From: Cinnamomum chago
Taxonomy: Eukaryota; Streptophyta; Magnoliopsida; Laurales; Lauraceae
DNA length: 64,000 nt
NCBI GenBank assembly: GCA_038049695.1
Contig: CP142452.1
Span: forward strand, 31,112,501-31,176,500
Direction: 5' to 3'
The notes below the pieces were generated by a model that saw only the letters and a program-made list of their open reading frames with translations, did no database searches and was not told the origin of the DNA. Every line of letters begins with the position of its first letter. The first letter of the stretch is position 1. Of this stretch, positions 38,226 through 50,700 are shown piece after piece. The translations under genes were made by a program, and so were the position numbers.

Positions 38226-41200
38226 GACCCCGTATGCTGATTTTGTGCGCCCGCAGACTCGTTTTTTAGGTTTTAAGCTAACGTTCTAACTTAAATCTAC
38301 GTTCTAACTGTACGGCAATCCGGGACTCGTAATCTCGTTCCGTCAGTTCCTGCAAGTCATGAATGACTAGAGGCCCGTCTCGTCAAGTTTCAGGGGCAAC
38401 GGAGCCCGTTTGCTCATTTTGGGCACATAGAGGCTTGTTTTCTAGGTTTTAAGTTAAAGATCTAACTTAAACCTACGTTTCATATGTACGGAAAATCCGG
38501 GATTCGGAACCTCATTCCGTCAGTTTTTGCATGTCATGAATGACTAGGTGTCCGTGCCCGTAAAGTTTCACGGGCAACGGAGCCAGTTAGCTCATTTTGG
38601 GCGCTTGTAGGCTTATTTTCTAGGTTTAAGCTAACGTTCTAACTTTTAAACCTACGTTTCAATTGTACGGACCATCCGGAATTTACAATCTCGATCCGTC
38701 ATTTCCTACAAGTCATGAATGACTACGGACCCGTGCCCGTCAAATTTCACAGGCAGCGGACCCCGTTTGCTCATTAAGGGGCCCCGGAAGCTCGTTTTCT
38801 AGATTTAAAGCTTATGTTCTAACTTAAACCTATGTTTCAACCGTACGAGCAATCCGGTAATCGAATTCTCGTTCTGTCAGTTCCTGCAAGTCGTGAATGA
38901 CTAGGAGCCCGTGCCCGTCAAGTCTCCCAAGCAACCTAGCCCGTTTGCTTATTTTGGGCGCCCGGACGTTCGTTTTCTATGTTTTAAGCTAACGTTCTAA
39001 CTTAAACTTACGTTTCGACTGTACGTGCAATCCGGGATTCGAAATCTCGTTCCTTCAATTCCTGTAAGTCATGAATGACTAGGGGCCCGTGCCTGGCAAG
39101 TTTCTAGGGAAATAGAGCCCGTTTTCTCATTTTGGGCGCTCGGAGGCTCGTTTTCTAGGTTTTAAGCTAGCGTTCTAACCTAAACATAGCTTCCAGCTGT
39201 GCGGGCAATCCGGGATTCGGAATCTCGTTCCGTCAGTTCCTGTGAGCCATGAAAGACTATGGTCCCTTTCCCGTCAAGTTTCGAGGGCAACGGAGCCCGT
39301 TTTCTCATTTTGGGCGCCCGGAGGCTCATTTTTTAGGTTTTAAGATAATGTTCTAACCTAAAACTACGTTTCAACTGTACGGGCAATCCGGGATTTAGAA
39401 TCTCGTTCTGTCAGTTCTTACAAGTCCTGAATGAGTAGGGGCCCGTGGCCGTCAAGTTTCACGGGCAACGGACCCTGTCTGCTGATTTTGTGCGCCCGGA
39501 GGCTCGTTTTCTAGGTTTTAAGCTAACGTTCTAACTTAAATCTACGTTCTAACTGTACGGCAATCCGGGACTCGTAATCTCGTTCCGTCAGTTCCTGCAA
39601 GTCATGAATGACTAGAGGCCCGTCTCGTCAAGTTTCAGGGGCAACGGAGCCCGTTTGCTCATTTTGGGCATATGGAGGCTTGTTTTCTAGGTTTTCAGTT
39701 AACGATCTAACTTAAACCTACGTTTCATATGTACGGAAAATCCGGGATTCGGAACCTCATTCCGTCAGTTCTTGCAAGTCATGAATTGTCCGTGCCCGTA
39801 AAGTTTCACGGGCAACGGAGCCAGTTAGCTCATTTTGGGCGCTTGGGGGCTTATTTTCTAGATTTAAGCTAGCGTTCTAACTTAGACCTACGTTTCAACT
39901 GTACGGACCATCCGGAATTCAGAATCTCGATCCGTCAGTTCCAACAAGTCATGAATGACTACGGACCCGTGCCCGTCAAGTTTCACGGGCAACGGACCCC
40001 GTTTGCTCATTAAGGGGTCTCGGACGCTCGTTTTCTAGATTTAAAGCAAACGTTCTAGCTTAAACCTACGTTTCAACCGTACGGGCAATCCGGTAATCGA
40101 ATTCTCGTTCTGTCAGTTCCTACAAGTCGTGAATGACTAGGAGCCCGTGCCCGTCAAGTTTCCCAGGCAACGGAGCCCGTTTGCTTATTTTGGGCTCCCG
40201 GACTTTCGTTTTTCTATGTTTTAAGCTAACGTTCTAACTTAAACTTACGTTTCGACTGTACGTGCAATCCGGGATTTGGAATCTCGTTCCGTCAATTCCT
40301 GTAAGTCATGTAGGACTAGGGGCTAGTGCCCGTCAAGTTTCGAGCGCAACGGAGCCCGTTTTCCCATTGTGGGCGCTCGGAGTCTCGTTTTCTACGTTTT
40401 AAGATAATGTTCTAATCTAAAACTACGTTTCAACTGTACGGGCAATCCGGGATTTAGAATCTCGTTCTGTCAGTTCTTACAAGTCCTGAATGAGTAGGGG
40501 CCCGTGGCCGTCAAGTTTCACGGGCAACGGACCCTATCTGCTGATTTTGTGCGCCCGGAGGCTCGTTTTCTAGGTTTTAAGCTAACGTTCTAATTTAAAT
40601 CTACGTTCTAACTGTACGGCAATCCGGGACTCGTAATCTCGTTCCGTCAGTTCCTACAAGTCATGAATGACTAGAGGCCCGTTTCGTCAAGTTTCAGGGG
40701 CAACGGAGCCCGTTTGCTCATTTTGGGCACATGGAGGCTTGTTTTCTAGGTTTTGAGTTACCGATCTAACTTAAACCTACGTTTCATATGTACGGAAAAT
40801 CCTGGATTCGGAACCTCGTTCCGTCAGTTCTTGCAAGTCATGAATGACTAGGTGTCCGTGCCCGTAAAGTTTCACGGGCAACGGAGCCAGTTAGCTCATT
40901 TTGGGCGCTTGGAGGCTTACTTTCTAGATTTAAGCTAACGTTCTAACTTAGACCTACGTTTCAACTGTACGGACCATCCGGAATTCAGAATCTCGATCCG
41001 TCAGTTCCAGCAAGTAATGAATGACTACGGACCCGTGCCCGTCAAATTTCACGGGCAACGGACCCCGTTTGCTCATTAAGGGGCCCCGGAGGCTCGTTTT
41101 CTAAATTTAAAGCAAACGTTCTAACTTAAACCTACGTTTCAACCGTATGGGCAATCCGGCAATCGAATTCTCGTTCTGTCAGTTCGTACAAGTCGTGAAT

Positions 41201-42305
41201 GACTAGGAGCCCGTGCCGTCAAGTCTCCCAGGCAACGGAGCCCGTTTGCTTATTTTGGGCGCCCGGACTTTCGTTTTCTATGTTTTAAGCTAACATTCTA
41301 ACTTAAACTTACGTTTCGACTGTACGTGCAATCCGGGATTCGGAATCTCGTTTCGTCAATTCCTGTAAGTCATGAATGACTAGGGGCCCGTGCCCGGCAC
41401 GTTTCTAGGGCAATGAAGCCCGGTTTCTCATTTTGGGCGCTCGGAGGCTCGTTTTCTAGGTTTTAAGCTAACGTTCTAACCTAAACCTAGCTTCCAACTG
41501 TGCGGGCAATCCGGGATTCGGAATCCCGTTCCGTCAGTTCCAGTAAGCCATGAATGACAAGGGTCCTGTGCCCGTCAGGTTTCACGGTCAACAGATCCCG
41601 TTAGGTCATTTTGTGCCCTCGGAGGATCCTTTTCTAGGTTTTAAGCTAACGTTTTAACTTCAACCAATGAGTCAACTGTACGTGCAATCCGGGATTCGGA
41701 ATCTCGTTCCGTCAATTCCTGTAAGTCATGAATGACTAGGGGCCCGTGCCCGGCACGTTTCTAGGGCAATGAAGCCCGGTTTCTCATTTTGGGCGCTCGG
41801 AGGCTCGTTTTCTAGGTTTTAAGCTAACGTTCTAACCTAAACCTAGCTTCCAACTGTGCGGGCAATCCGGGATTCGGAATCCCGTTCCGTCAGTTCCAGT
41901 AAGCCATGAATGACAAGGGTCCTGTGCCCGTCAGGTTTCACGGTCAACAGATCCCGTTAGGTCATTTTGTGCCCCCGGAGGATCGTTTTCTAGGTTTTAA
42001 GCTAACGTTTTAACTTCAACCAACGAGTCAACTGTACGGGCAATCCGGGATTCGGAATCTCGTTCCGTCAATTCTTGTAAGTCATGAATGACTAGGGGCC
42101 CGTGCCCGGCAAGTTTCTAGGGCAAAGAAGCCCGTTTTCTCATTTTGGGCGCTCGGAGGCTCGTTTTCTAGGTTTTAAAGCTAATGTTCTTACCTAAACC
42201 TACGTTTCAACTGTACGGCAATCCGGGATTTAGAATCTCCTTCTGTCAGTTCTTACTAGTCCTGAATGAGTAGGGGCCCGTGGCCGTCAAGTTTCACGGG
42301 CAACG
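38226..42305. repeat. 23-mer HOR, copy 3 (in super-unit 2)
   Basis: 4,080 bp with anchors at 39471 and 40530, the 7-bp deletion near 39785 and the dimer marker at 41613. It closes the second 46-mer super-unit. Confidence 0.9.
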
Positions 42306-45300
42306 GACCCGTCTGCTGATTTTGTTTGACCGTAGGCTCGTTTTCTAGGTTTTAAGCTAACGTTCTAACTTAAATCTACGTTCTAACTGTACGGGCAATC
42401 CGGGACTCGTAATCTCGTTCCGTCAGTTCCTGCAAGTCATGAATGACTAGAGGCCCGTCTCGTCAAGTTTCAGGGGCAACGGAGCCCGTTTGCTCATTTT
42501 GGGCACATGGAGGCTTCTTTTCTAGGTTTTAAGTTAACGATCTAACTTAAACCTACGTTTCATATGTACGGAAAATCCAGGATTCGGAACCTCATTCCGT
42601 CAGTTTTTGCATGTCATGAATGACTAGGTGTCCGTGCCCGTAAAGTTTCACGGGCAACGGAGCCAGTTAGCTCATTTTGGGCGCTTGTAGGCTTATTTTC
42701 TAGGTTTAAGCTAACGTTCTAACTTTTAAACCTACGTTTCAATTGTACGGACCATCCGGAATTTACAATCTCGATCCGTCATTTCCTACAAGTCATGAAT
42801 GACTACGGACCCGTGCCCGTCAAATTTCACAGGCAGCGGACCCCGTTTGCTCATTAAGGGGCCCCCGGAAGCTCGTTTTCTAGATTTAAAGCTTACGTTC
42901 TAACTTAAACCTATGTTCCAACCGTACGGGCAATCCGGTAATCGAATTCTCGTTCTGTCAGTTCCTGCAAGTCGTGAATGACTAGGAGCCCGTGCCCGTC
43001 AAGTCTCCTAAGAAACGGAGCCCGTTTGCTTATTTTGGGCGCCCGGACTTTCGTTTTCTATGTTTTAAGCTAACGTTCTAACTTAAACTTACGTTTCGAC
43101 TGTACGTGCAATCCGGGATTCGAAATCTCGTTCCTTCAATTCCTGTAAGTCATGAATGACTAGGGGCCCGTGCCTGGCAAGTTTCTAGGGAAATGGAACC
43201 CGTTTTCTCATTTTGGGCGCTCGGAGGCTCGTTTTCTAGGTTTTAAGCTAGCGTTCTAACCCATACATAGCTTCCAGCTGTGCGGGCAATCCGGGATTCG
43301 GAATCTCGTTCCGTCAGTTCCTGTGAGCCATGAAAGACTATGGTCCCTTTCCCGTCAAGTTTCGAGGGCAACGGAGCCCGTTTTCTCATTTTGGGCGCCC
43401 GGAGGCTCATTTTTTAGGTTTTAAGATAATGTTCTAACCTAAAACTACGTTTCAACTGTACGGGCAATCCGGGATTTAGAATCTCGTTCTGTCAGTTCTT
43501 ACAAGTCCTGAATGAGTAGGGGCCCGTGGCCGTCAAGTTTCACGGGCAACGGACCCTGTCTGCTGATTTTGTGCGCCCGGAGGCTCGTTTTCTAGGTTTT
43601 AAGCTAACGTTCTAACTTAAATCTACGTTCTAACTGTACGGCAATCCGGGACTCGTAATCTCGTTCCGTCAGTTCCTGCAAGTCATGAATGACTAGAGGC
43701 CCGTCTCGTCAAGTTTCAGGGGCAACGGAGCCCGTTTGCTCATTTTGGGCATATGGAGGCTTGTTTTCTAGGTTTTCAGTTAACGATCTAACTTAAACCT
43801 ACGTTTCATATGTACGGAAAATCCGGGATTCGGAACCTCATTCCGTCAGTTCTTGCAAGTCATGAATTGTCCGTGCCCGTAAAGTTTCACGGGCAACGGA
43901 GCCAGTTAGCTCATTTTGGGCGCTTGGGGGCTTATTTTCTAGATTTAAGCTAGCGTTCTAACTTAGACCTACGTTTCAACTGTACGGACCATCCGGAATT
44001 CAGAATCTCGATCCGTCAGTTCCAACAAGTCATGAATGACTACGGACCCGTGCCCGTCAAGTTTCACGGGCAACGGACCCCGTTTGCTCATTAAGGGGTC
44101 TCGGAGGCTCGTTTTCTAGATTTAAAGCAAACGTTCTAACTTACACCTACGTTTCAACCGTACGGGCAATCCGGTAATCGAATTCTCGTTCTGTCAGTTC
44201 CTACAAGTCGTGAATGACTAGGAGCCCGTGCCCGTCAAGTTTCCCAGGCAACGGAGCCCGTTTGCTTATTTTGGGCTCCCGGACTTTCGTTTTTCTATGT
44301 TTTAAGCTAACGTTCTAACTTAAACTTACGTTTCGACTGTACGTGCAATCCGGGATTTGGAATCTCGTTCCGTCAATTCCTGTAAGTCATGTAGGACTAG
44401 GGGCCAGTGCCCGTCAAGTTTCGAGCGCAACGGAGCCCGTTTTCCCATTTTGGGCGCTCGGAGTCTCGTTTTCTAGGTTTTAAGATAATGTTCTAACCTA
44501 AAACTACGTTTCAACTGTACGGGCAATCCGGGATTTAGAATCTCGTTCTGTCAGTTCTTACAAGTCCTGAATGAGTAGGGGCCCGTGGCCGTCAAGTTTC
44601 ACGGGCAACGGACCCTATCTGCTGATTTTGTGCGCCCGGAGGCTCGTTTTCTAGGTTTTAAGCTAACGTTCTAACTTAAATCTACGTTCTAACTGTACGG
44701 CAATCCGGGACTCGTAATCTCGTTCCGTCAGTTCCTACAAGTCATGAATGACTAGAGGCCCGTTTCGTCAAGTTTCAGGGGCAACGGAGCCCGTTTGCTC
44801 ATTTTGGGCACATGGAGGCTTGTTTTCTAGGTTTTGAGTTACCGATCTAACTTAAACCTACGTTTCATATGTACGGAAAATCCTGGATTCGGAACCTCGT
44901 TCCGTCAGTTCTTGCAAGTCATGAATGACTAGTTGTCCGTGCCCGTAAAGTTTCACGGGCAACGGAGCCAGTTAGCTCATTTTGGGCGCTTGGAGGCTTA
45001 CTTTCTAGATTTAAGCTAACGTTCTAACTTAGACCTACGTTTCAACTGTACGGACCATCCGGAATTCAGAATCTCGATCCGTCAGTTCCAGCAAGTAATG
45101 AATGACTACGGACCCGTGCCCGTCAAATTTCACGGGCAACGGACCCCGTTTGCTCATTAAGGGGCCCCGGAGGCTCGTTTTCTAAATTTAAAGCAAACGT
45201 TCTAACTTAAACCTACGTTTCAACCGTACGGGCAATCCGGCAATCGAATTCTCGTTCTGTCAGTTCGTACAAGTCGTGAATGACTAGGAGCCCGTGCCCG

Positions 45301-46387
45301 TCGAGTCTCCCAGGCAACGGAGCCCGTTTGCTTATTTTGGGCGCCCGGACTTTCGTTTTCTATGTTTTAAGCTAACATTCTAACTTAAACTTACGTTTCG
45401 ACTGTACGTGCAATCCGGGATTCGGAATCTCGTTTCGTCAATTCCTGTAAGTCATGAATGACTAGGCGCCCGTGCCCGGCACGTTTCTAGGGCAATGAAG
45501 CCCGGTTTCTCATTTTGGGCGCTCGGAGGCTCGTTTTCTAGGTTTTAAGCTAACGTTCTAACCTAAACCTAGCTTCCAACTGTGCGGGCAATCCGGGATT
45601 CGGAATCCCGTTCCGTCAGTTCCAGTAAGCCATGAATGACAAGGGTCCTGTGCCCGTCAAGTTTCACGGTCAACAGATCCCGTTAGGTCATTTTGTGCCC
45701 TCGGAGGATCCTTTTCTAGGTTTTAAGCTAACGTTTTAACTTCAACCAATGAGTCAACTGTACGTGCAATCCGGGATTCGGAATCTCGTTCCGTCAATTC
45801 CTGTAAGTCATGAATGACTAGGGGCCCGTGCCCGGCACGTTTCTAGGGCAATGAAGCCCGGTTTCTCATTTTGGGCGCTCGGAGGCTCGTTTTCTAGGTT
45901 TTAAGCTAACGTTCTAACCTAAACCTAGCTTCCAACTGTGCGGGCCATCCGGGATTCGGAATCCCGTTCCGTCAGTTCCAGTAAGCCATGAATGACAAGG
46001 GTCCTGTGCCCGTCAGGTTTCACGGTCAACAGATCCCGTTAGGTCATTTTGTGCCCCCGGAGGATCGTTTTCTAGGTTTTAAGCTAACGTTTTAACTTCA
46101 ACCAACGAGTCAACTGTACGGGCAATCCGGGATTCGGAATCTCGTTCCGTCAATTCTTGTAAGTCATGAATGACTAGGGGCCCGTGCCCGGCAAGTTTCT
46201 AGGGCAAAGAAGCCCGTTTTCTCATTTTGGGCGCTCGGAGGCTCGTTTTCTAGGTTTTAAAGCTAATGTTCTTACCTAAACCTACGTTTCAACTGTACGG
46301 CAATCCGGGATTTAGAATCTCCTTCTGTCAGTTCTCACTAGTCCTGAATGAGTAGGGGCCCGTGGCCGTCAAGTTTCACGGGCAACG
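42306..46387. repeat. 23-mer HOR, copy 4, with exchanged A half
   Basis: 4,082 bp with anchors at 43552 and 44611, the 7-bp deletion near 43867 and the dimer marker at 45695. Unlike the other 23-mers, its first segment starts with the GACCCGTCTG anchor and carries the 15-mer-type GGGCCCCCGGAAGC monomer 4. It therefore looks like a 15-mer A half joined to a 23-mer tail. Confidence 0.87.
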
Positions 46388-47650
46388 GACCCGTCTGCTG
46401 ATTTTGTTTGACCGTAGGCTCGTTTTCTAGGTTTTAAGCTAACGTTCTAACTTAAATCTACGTTCTAACTGTACGGGCAATCCGGGACTCGTAATCTCGT
46501 TCCGTCAGTTCCTGCAAGTCATGAATGACTAGAGGCCCGTCTCGTCAAGTTTCAGGGGCAACGGAGCCCGTTTGCTCATTTTGGGCACATGGAGGCTTCT
46601 TTTCTAGGTTTTAAGTTAACGATCTAACTTAAACCTACGTTTCATATGTACGGAAAATCCAGGATTCGGAACCTCATTCCGTCAGTTTTTGCATGTCATG
46701 AATGACTAGGTGTCCGTGCCCGTAAAGTTTCACGGGCAACGGAGCCAGTTAGCTCATTTTGGGCGCTTGTAGGCTTATTTTCTAGGTTTAAGCTAACGTT
46801 CTAACTTTTAAACCTACGTTTCAATTGTACGGACCATCCGGAATTTACAATCTCGATCCGTCATTTCCTACAAGTCATGAATGACTACGGACCCGTGCCC
46901 GTCAAATTTCACAGGCAGCGGACCCCGTTTGCTCATTAAGGGGCCCCCGAAAGCTCGTTTTCTAGATTTAAAGCTTACGTTCTAACTTAAACCTATGTTC
47001 CAACCGTACGGGCAATCCGGTAATCGAATTCTCGTTCTGTCAGTTCCTGCAAGTCGTGAATGACTAGGAGCCCGTGCCCGTCAAGTCTCCTAAGAAACGG
47101 AGCCCGTTTGCTTATTTTGGGCGCCCGGACTTTCGTTTTCTATGTTTTAAGCTAACGTTCTAACTTAAACTTACGTTTCGACTGTACGTGCAATCCGGGA
47201 TTCGGAATCTCGTTCCGTCAATTCCTGTAAGTCATGAATGACTAGGGGCCCGTGCCCGGCACGTTTCTAGGGCAATGAAGCCCGGTTTCTCATTTTGGGC
47301 GCTCGGAGGCTCGTTTTCTAGGTTTTAAGCTAACGTTCTAACCTAAACATAGCTTCCAGCTGTGCGGGCAATCCGGGATTCGGAATCTCGTTCCGTCAGT
47401 TCCTGTGAGCCATGAAAGACTATGGTCCCATTCCCGTCAAGTTTCGAGGGCAACGGAGCCCGTTTTCTCATTTTGGGCGCTCGGAGACTCATTTTTTAGG
47501 TTTTAAGATAATGTTCTAACCTAAAACTACGTTTCAACTGTACGGGCAATCCGGGATTTAGAATCTCGTTCTGTCAGTTCTTACAAGTCCTGAATGAGTA
47601 GGGGCCCGTGGCCGTCAAGTTTCACGGGCAACGGACCCTGTCTGCTGATT
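46388..47650. repeat. 15-mer HOR interrupted by LINE, left part
   Basis: A half (seven monomers) followed by the first bases of the B half (anchor GACCCTGTCTG at 47634). The sequence breaks after CTGATT, where the T run of the LINE begins. It resumes in register at 53913. Confidence 0.92.
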
Positions 47651-47675
47651 TTTTTTTTTTTTTTTTTTTTTTTTT
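47649..47675 (-). other. Poly(A) tail of LINE copy 1
   Basis: 27 consecutive T on the plus strand, i.e. A on the element strand, directly after the 3' UTR end ...CTCTTC. The outermost two to four T may belong to the satellite target (CTGATTTTGTG). Confidence 0.95.
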
Positions 47676-47785
47676 GAAGAGTAAGTTAGTTCTTCATTTT
47701 CTCAAAATAATATACAGAAATGGAGTTTATCCGCCAACAAGGCAGAAATAAACTCCCAAAGGGGCAAACCCCTTACAAAGCATAT
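47676..47785 (-). other. 3' UTR of LINE copy 1 with two potential hairpins
   Basis: 110 bp between the ORF2 stop codon and the poly(A) tract. Two inverted repeats are visible. One is GGAGTTTAT (47722-47730) against AATAAACTCC (47747-47756), with GCC/GGC pairing further inside. The other is AAGGGG (47759-47764) against CCCCTT (47769-47774) around a 4-nt loop. 3'-terminal RNA structure is used by several LINE reverse transcriptases to recognise their own RNA; that role here is inference. Confidence 0.7.
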
Positions 47786-50700
47786 TTAATTCAAAGAGAT
47801 GCCCACAACCCGGGCAAAGGTAGCAAATAACGACATAATATCAGAACCATTGATAATATTTGAGGGCCCAAGAGTCCTGCTAACAACTTTACTAAACCGA
47901 ATAGTATGATGATGGAGCTTGGAATAGTGCACGTGGTCAAATCGTGTGAGGAAAGAATGAAACTTTCTCATTTGAAATCTTACACGCCAGTCAGACAAAG
48001 ATGGATCAGCCAAGCTCAAAGTCAACAGTGGGTCCGCCTCTATAGTAACAACATGTGCCTGGATGTGGAGAAGTTGCATAAAACTATGAACACCTGAATA
48101 GTAGTTGAGTGCTGATTCAATATGTGCATGAATAGGACAAGTTACATCTTTCCACAAGATGCCCACCATTCGCTGGTCAATAGTTGTGATGGAAAGTCTC
48201 CATCCAGGGTTCTGGACGACCAAAGGAGAAGGACTGTGACTTTGATGAGGCTCTGCAGGAATATTCCAATGACCAGCAATATTCTCTGGGAGTTGGAGAC
48301 CAAGGTAAAGAATCTTTCTGCAGACTGTATGCAGAATTTGATGAGCTACCATCTCAATTGTGTTAACTTTCAATCTGAAGATTCTACCATTCCTTTCAGC
48401 CCAAATATACCAAATAAAAGCATTCACAACAAGCTTTCCCAAAGTTTGAACATCATTACTGCATTGAGGTAGCTGAGAGTGGACTGATTGCATCAAATCC
48501 ATCGGACTCATACATTCAGCTGGAGTCAAGTTGAGCTTTGAGAGAAGCAATGACCAAACTGATTTAGAGAAAGGGCATTGAAGCATCAAATGTGAGTCAG
48601 ACTCCCAAGTAGCACTACAGAGCACACAGTTTGAGTCACATTGCACATGACGTTGGAGAAGGAATTCTTTGGTTTTAAGTCTCCTTTTCAAGAACATCCA
48701 AGAACACAGTGAATGTTTCTTGATACATCCCTTGAACCAAATCAAAGAAGGCCAAGTAAGGCCTTGATCAGTGAGATTAAAAACCATTGCATAAGCTGAT
48801 TTAAAAGTGAATTTACCATTGTCTTCAAGTGTCCAGACCACCTCATCTTCAAAGGCATTACATGGCTCAACTTCAGTAGGCACTAGTTGGAAAATTTCCA
48901 TAAGAGAATTGGACGTTGGAGTAGGGAATCTCCAACTGCCATCCACAATGAAATGCCGAACATATACATCAGCTCCAAGCCCCATGTCATAGATTGCCCT
49001 ATCCCCATAGCAATCTTTAAGCCGTCCCCCATTCAGCCATGGATCCGTCCAAAACTTTGTAATATGGCCATTACCAATCAGAAATTTTATATGATTCTTA
49101 GCAAGTGGCCTGAAGTGTAAAATACTCTTCCATCCCCATGAAGCCTGTCTTGGGATCGGAACATCCCAGAAGGAGCTACCCCGAAGATATCGTGCTTGGA
49201 CCCATAGGTTCCAGCAAGTGTTCTTATTAAGGATAATTTGCCACACCTGCCTTAAAAGGGCAGCTTTAGACGTTCCCGAAATGGATCGAATGCCAAGACC
49301 TCCCATAGCTACTGGCTGACAAATTGAGTCCCAAGCAATGGGATGAATATAAGCAGATGACCAACAATTCCAGAAGAAATCTCTCAACTGACGGTCAAGA
49401 GCATGCAGAGTTGCTTGAGGAAGTAAGTACACAGAAGCCCAGTAAAGATGAAAAGAAGATAGAGTGGATTTGATCAGCTCAACTCTCCCAGCATAAGATA
49501 AAGCTTTAGCTTTCCAACCTGCTAATCGATTTTGAATTTTGGCTAGGAGGGGCTGGCAGTCATTGAAGGTCAATCGCTTCGAGGATAAAGGAAGCCCAAG
49601 ATACTTGATAGGAAGCTTTGCAGGCGGAATATTTAAGATGGAAGAGACAGCCAGTTCCTCGTCATGCCCACAGTTTGCAAAGAATATGGCACTCTTTGAC
49701 CAGTTAACTCCCAAACCTGTGAATAGCTTGAAGTTGTCCAGAAAATGCTTGAGGTTCATTGCAGCAGAAGGAATAGCTTTACTAAAAACAATGAGATCAT
49801 CAGCAAACATCAGATGAGAGACTGTGACATGCCCTTTGACAAAGGGGGAGGGGATCATATGAGAAGCAGCATATTGATTCATCAGGAGAGAAAAAAACTC
49901 CATAACAATAGTAAATAGAAACGGAGAGAGGGGGCACCCCTGTCTTAAGCCTCTAGTGCCTGTAAAGAAGCCTTCAGAGACTCCATTAACCAGAACTGAG
50001 AACTGAGCTTGAGTAACACATTCCATAAGTAACTTGATGAAATGGGCCGGAAAGTGAAGAGCATGAAGAGCTGCCTCCAAAAAATCCCATCGAACACTAT
50101 CATAAGCTTTAGCAAGATCAAGCTTGATACACATACGAGGAAGGCCCTTCTTTAAGTGAAAGTTATGGAGAAGATCTTGGGCTAAAAGGATGTTATCTGC
50201 AATGCTCCTTCCTGGGACAAACGCTGACTGCATAGGGCTTACAAGCTTTGCAATAACAGGTTTTAGTCGATTCAACAAGATACGGGAAATGATTTTATAC
50301 AATTCATTAGTCAAGGCAATAGGGCGAAATTTATCAGGCGACCGAGCATCATCACTTTTGGGAACCAGCACTATAAAGGTGTGCTTCAATTGCCTAAGCA
50401 GAGATCCATGCTTGAAGAAGTCAATGATGCTATCACACACATCCTTACCAATAATAGGCCAGCACACCTTAAAGAAGTGTGCATTGAACCCATCTGGCCC
50501 AGGGGCTTTATTTGGGTTGGCATTTTTAATAGCTTCTTCAATCTCAGCAATGGTAACTGGCCGTAGGAGCATGTGTGCTTCCTCTTCAGAGACAAAAGCT
50601 TGGGGAGTAACATGGGTGAGGTCCGGCAGATGGCTTTCAAGAGGTGGAGCCAAAATATGTTGAAAATGAGAGACAAAGGTAGCAGCAATACCTGGAGAGT

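Larger units (their letters stand above)
1..47650. repeat. Left block of ~178-bp satellite array with higher-order structure
   Basis: This stretch is entirely head-to-tail satellite. The conserved landmark GTCATGAATGAC, or a close variant, recurs at 131, 308, 487, 666 (as GTCGTG), 844, 1022 (GCCATG), 1199 (GTCCTG) and 1377, so monomers are 177-179 bp. Neighbouring monomers differ clearly, while monomers 15 units apart are almost identical, which is the signature of higher-order repeats. Other conserved landmarks per monomer are a CTCGTTTTCTAGG-like segment, CGTTCTAACTTAAACC, a CAATCCGGGATTCGG core and GCCCGT...ACGGGC. No coding potential is credible. The monomer family is not recognised; a centromeric or pericentromeric role is inference from unit size and organisation only. 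Confidence 0.97.

Noticed and set aside
1..47650. CENP-B box-like motif in the TTTCAACTGTACGGGC part of the monomer
   Set aside because: The spacing between the TTC and CGGG parts is one base short of the mammalian consensus and the central positions do not fit. Plants are also not known to use the box.
1..47650. CRISPR-like array of regular repeats and spacers
   Set aside because: The spacers are themselves part of a homologous 178-bp monomer and recur every HOR. There are no cas genes and the retroelement is of plant type.
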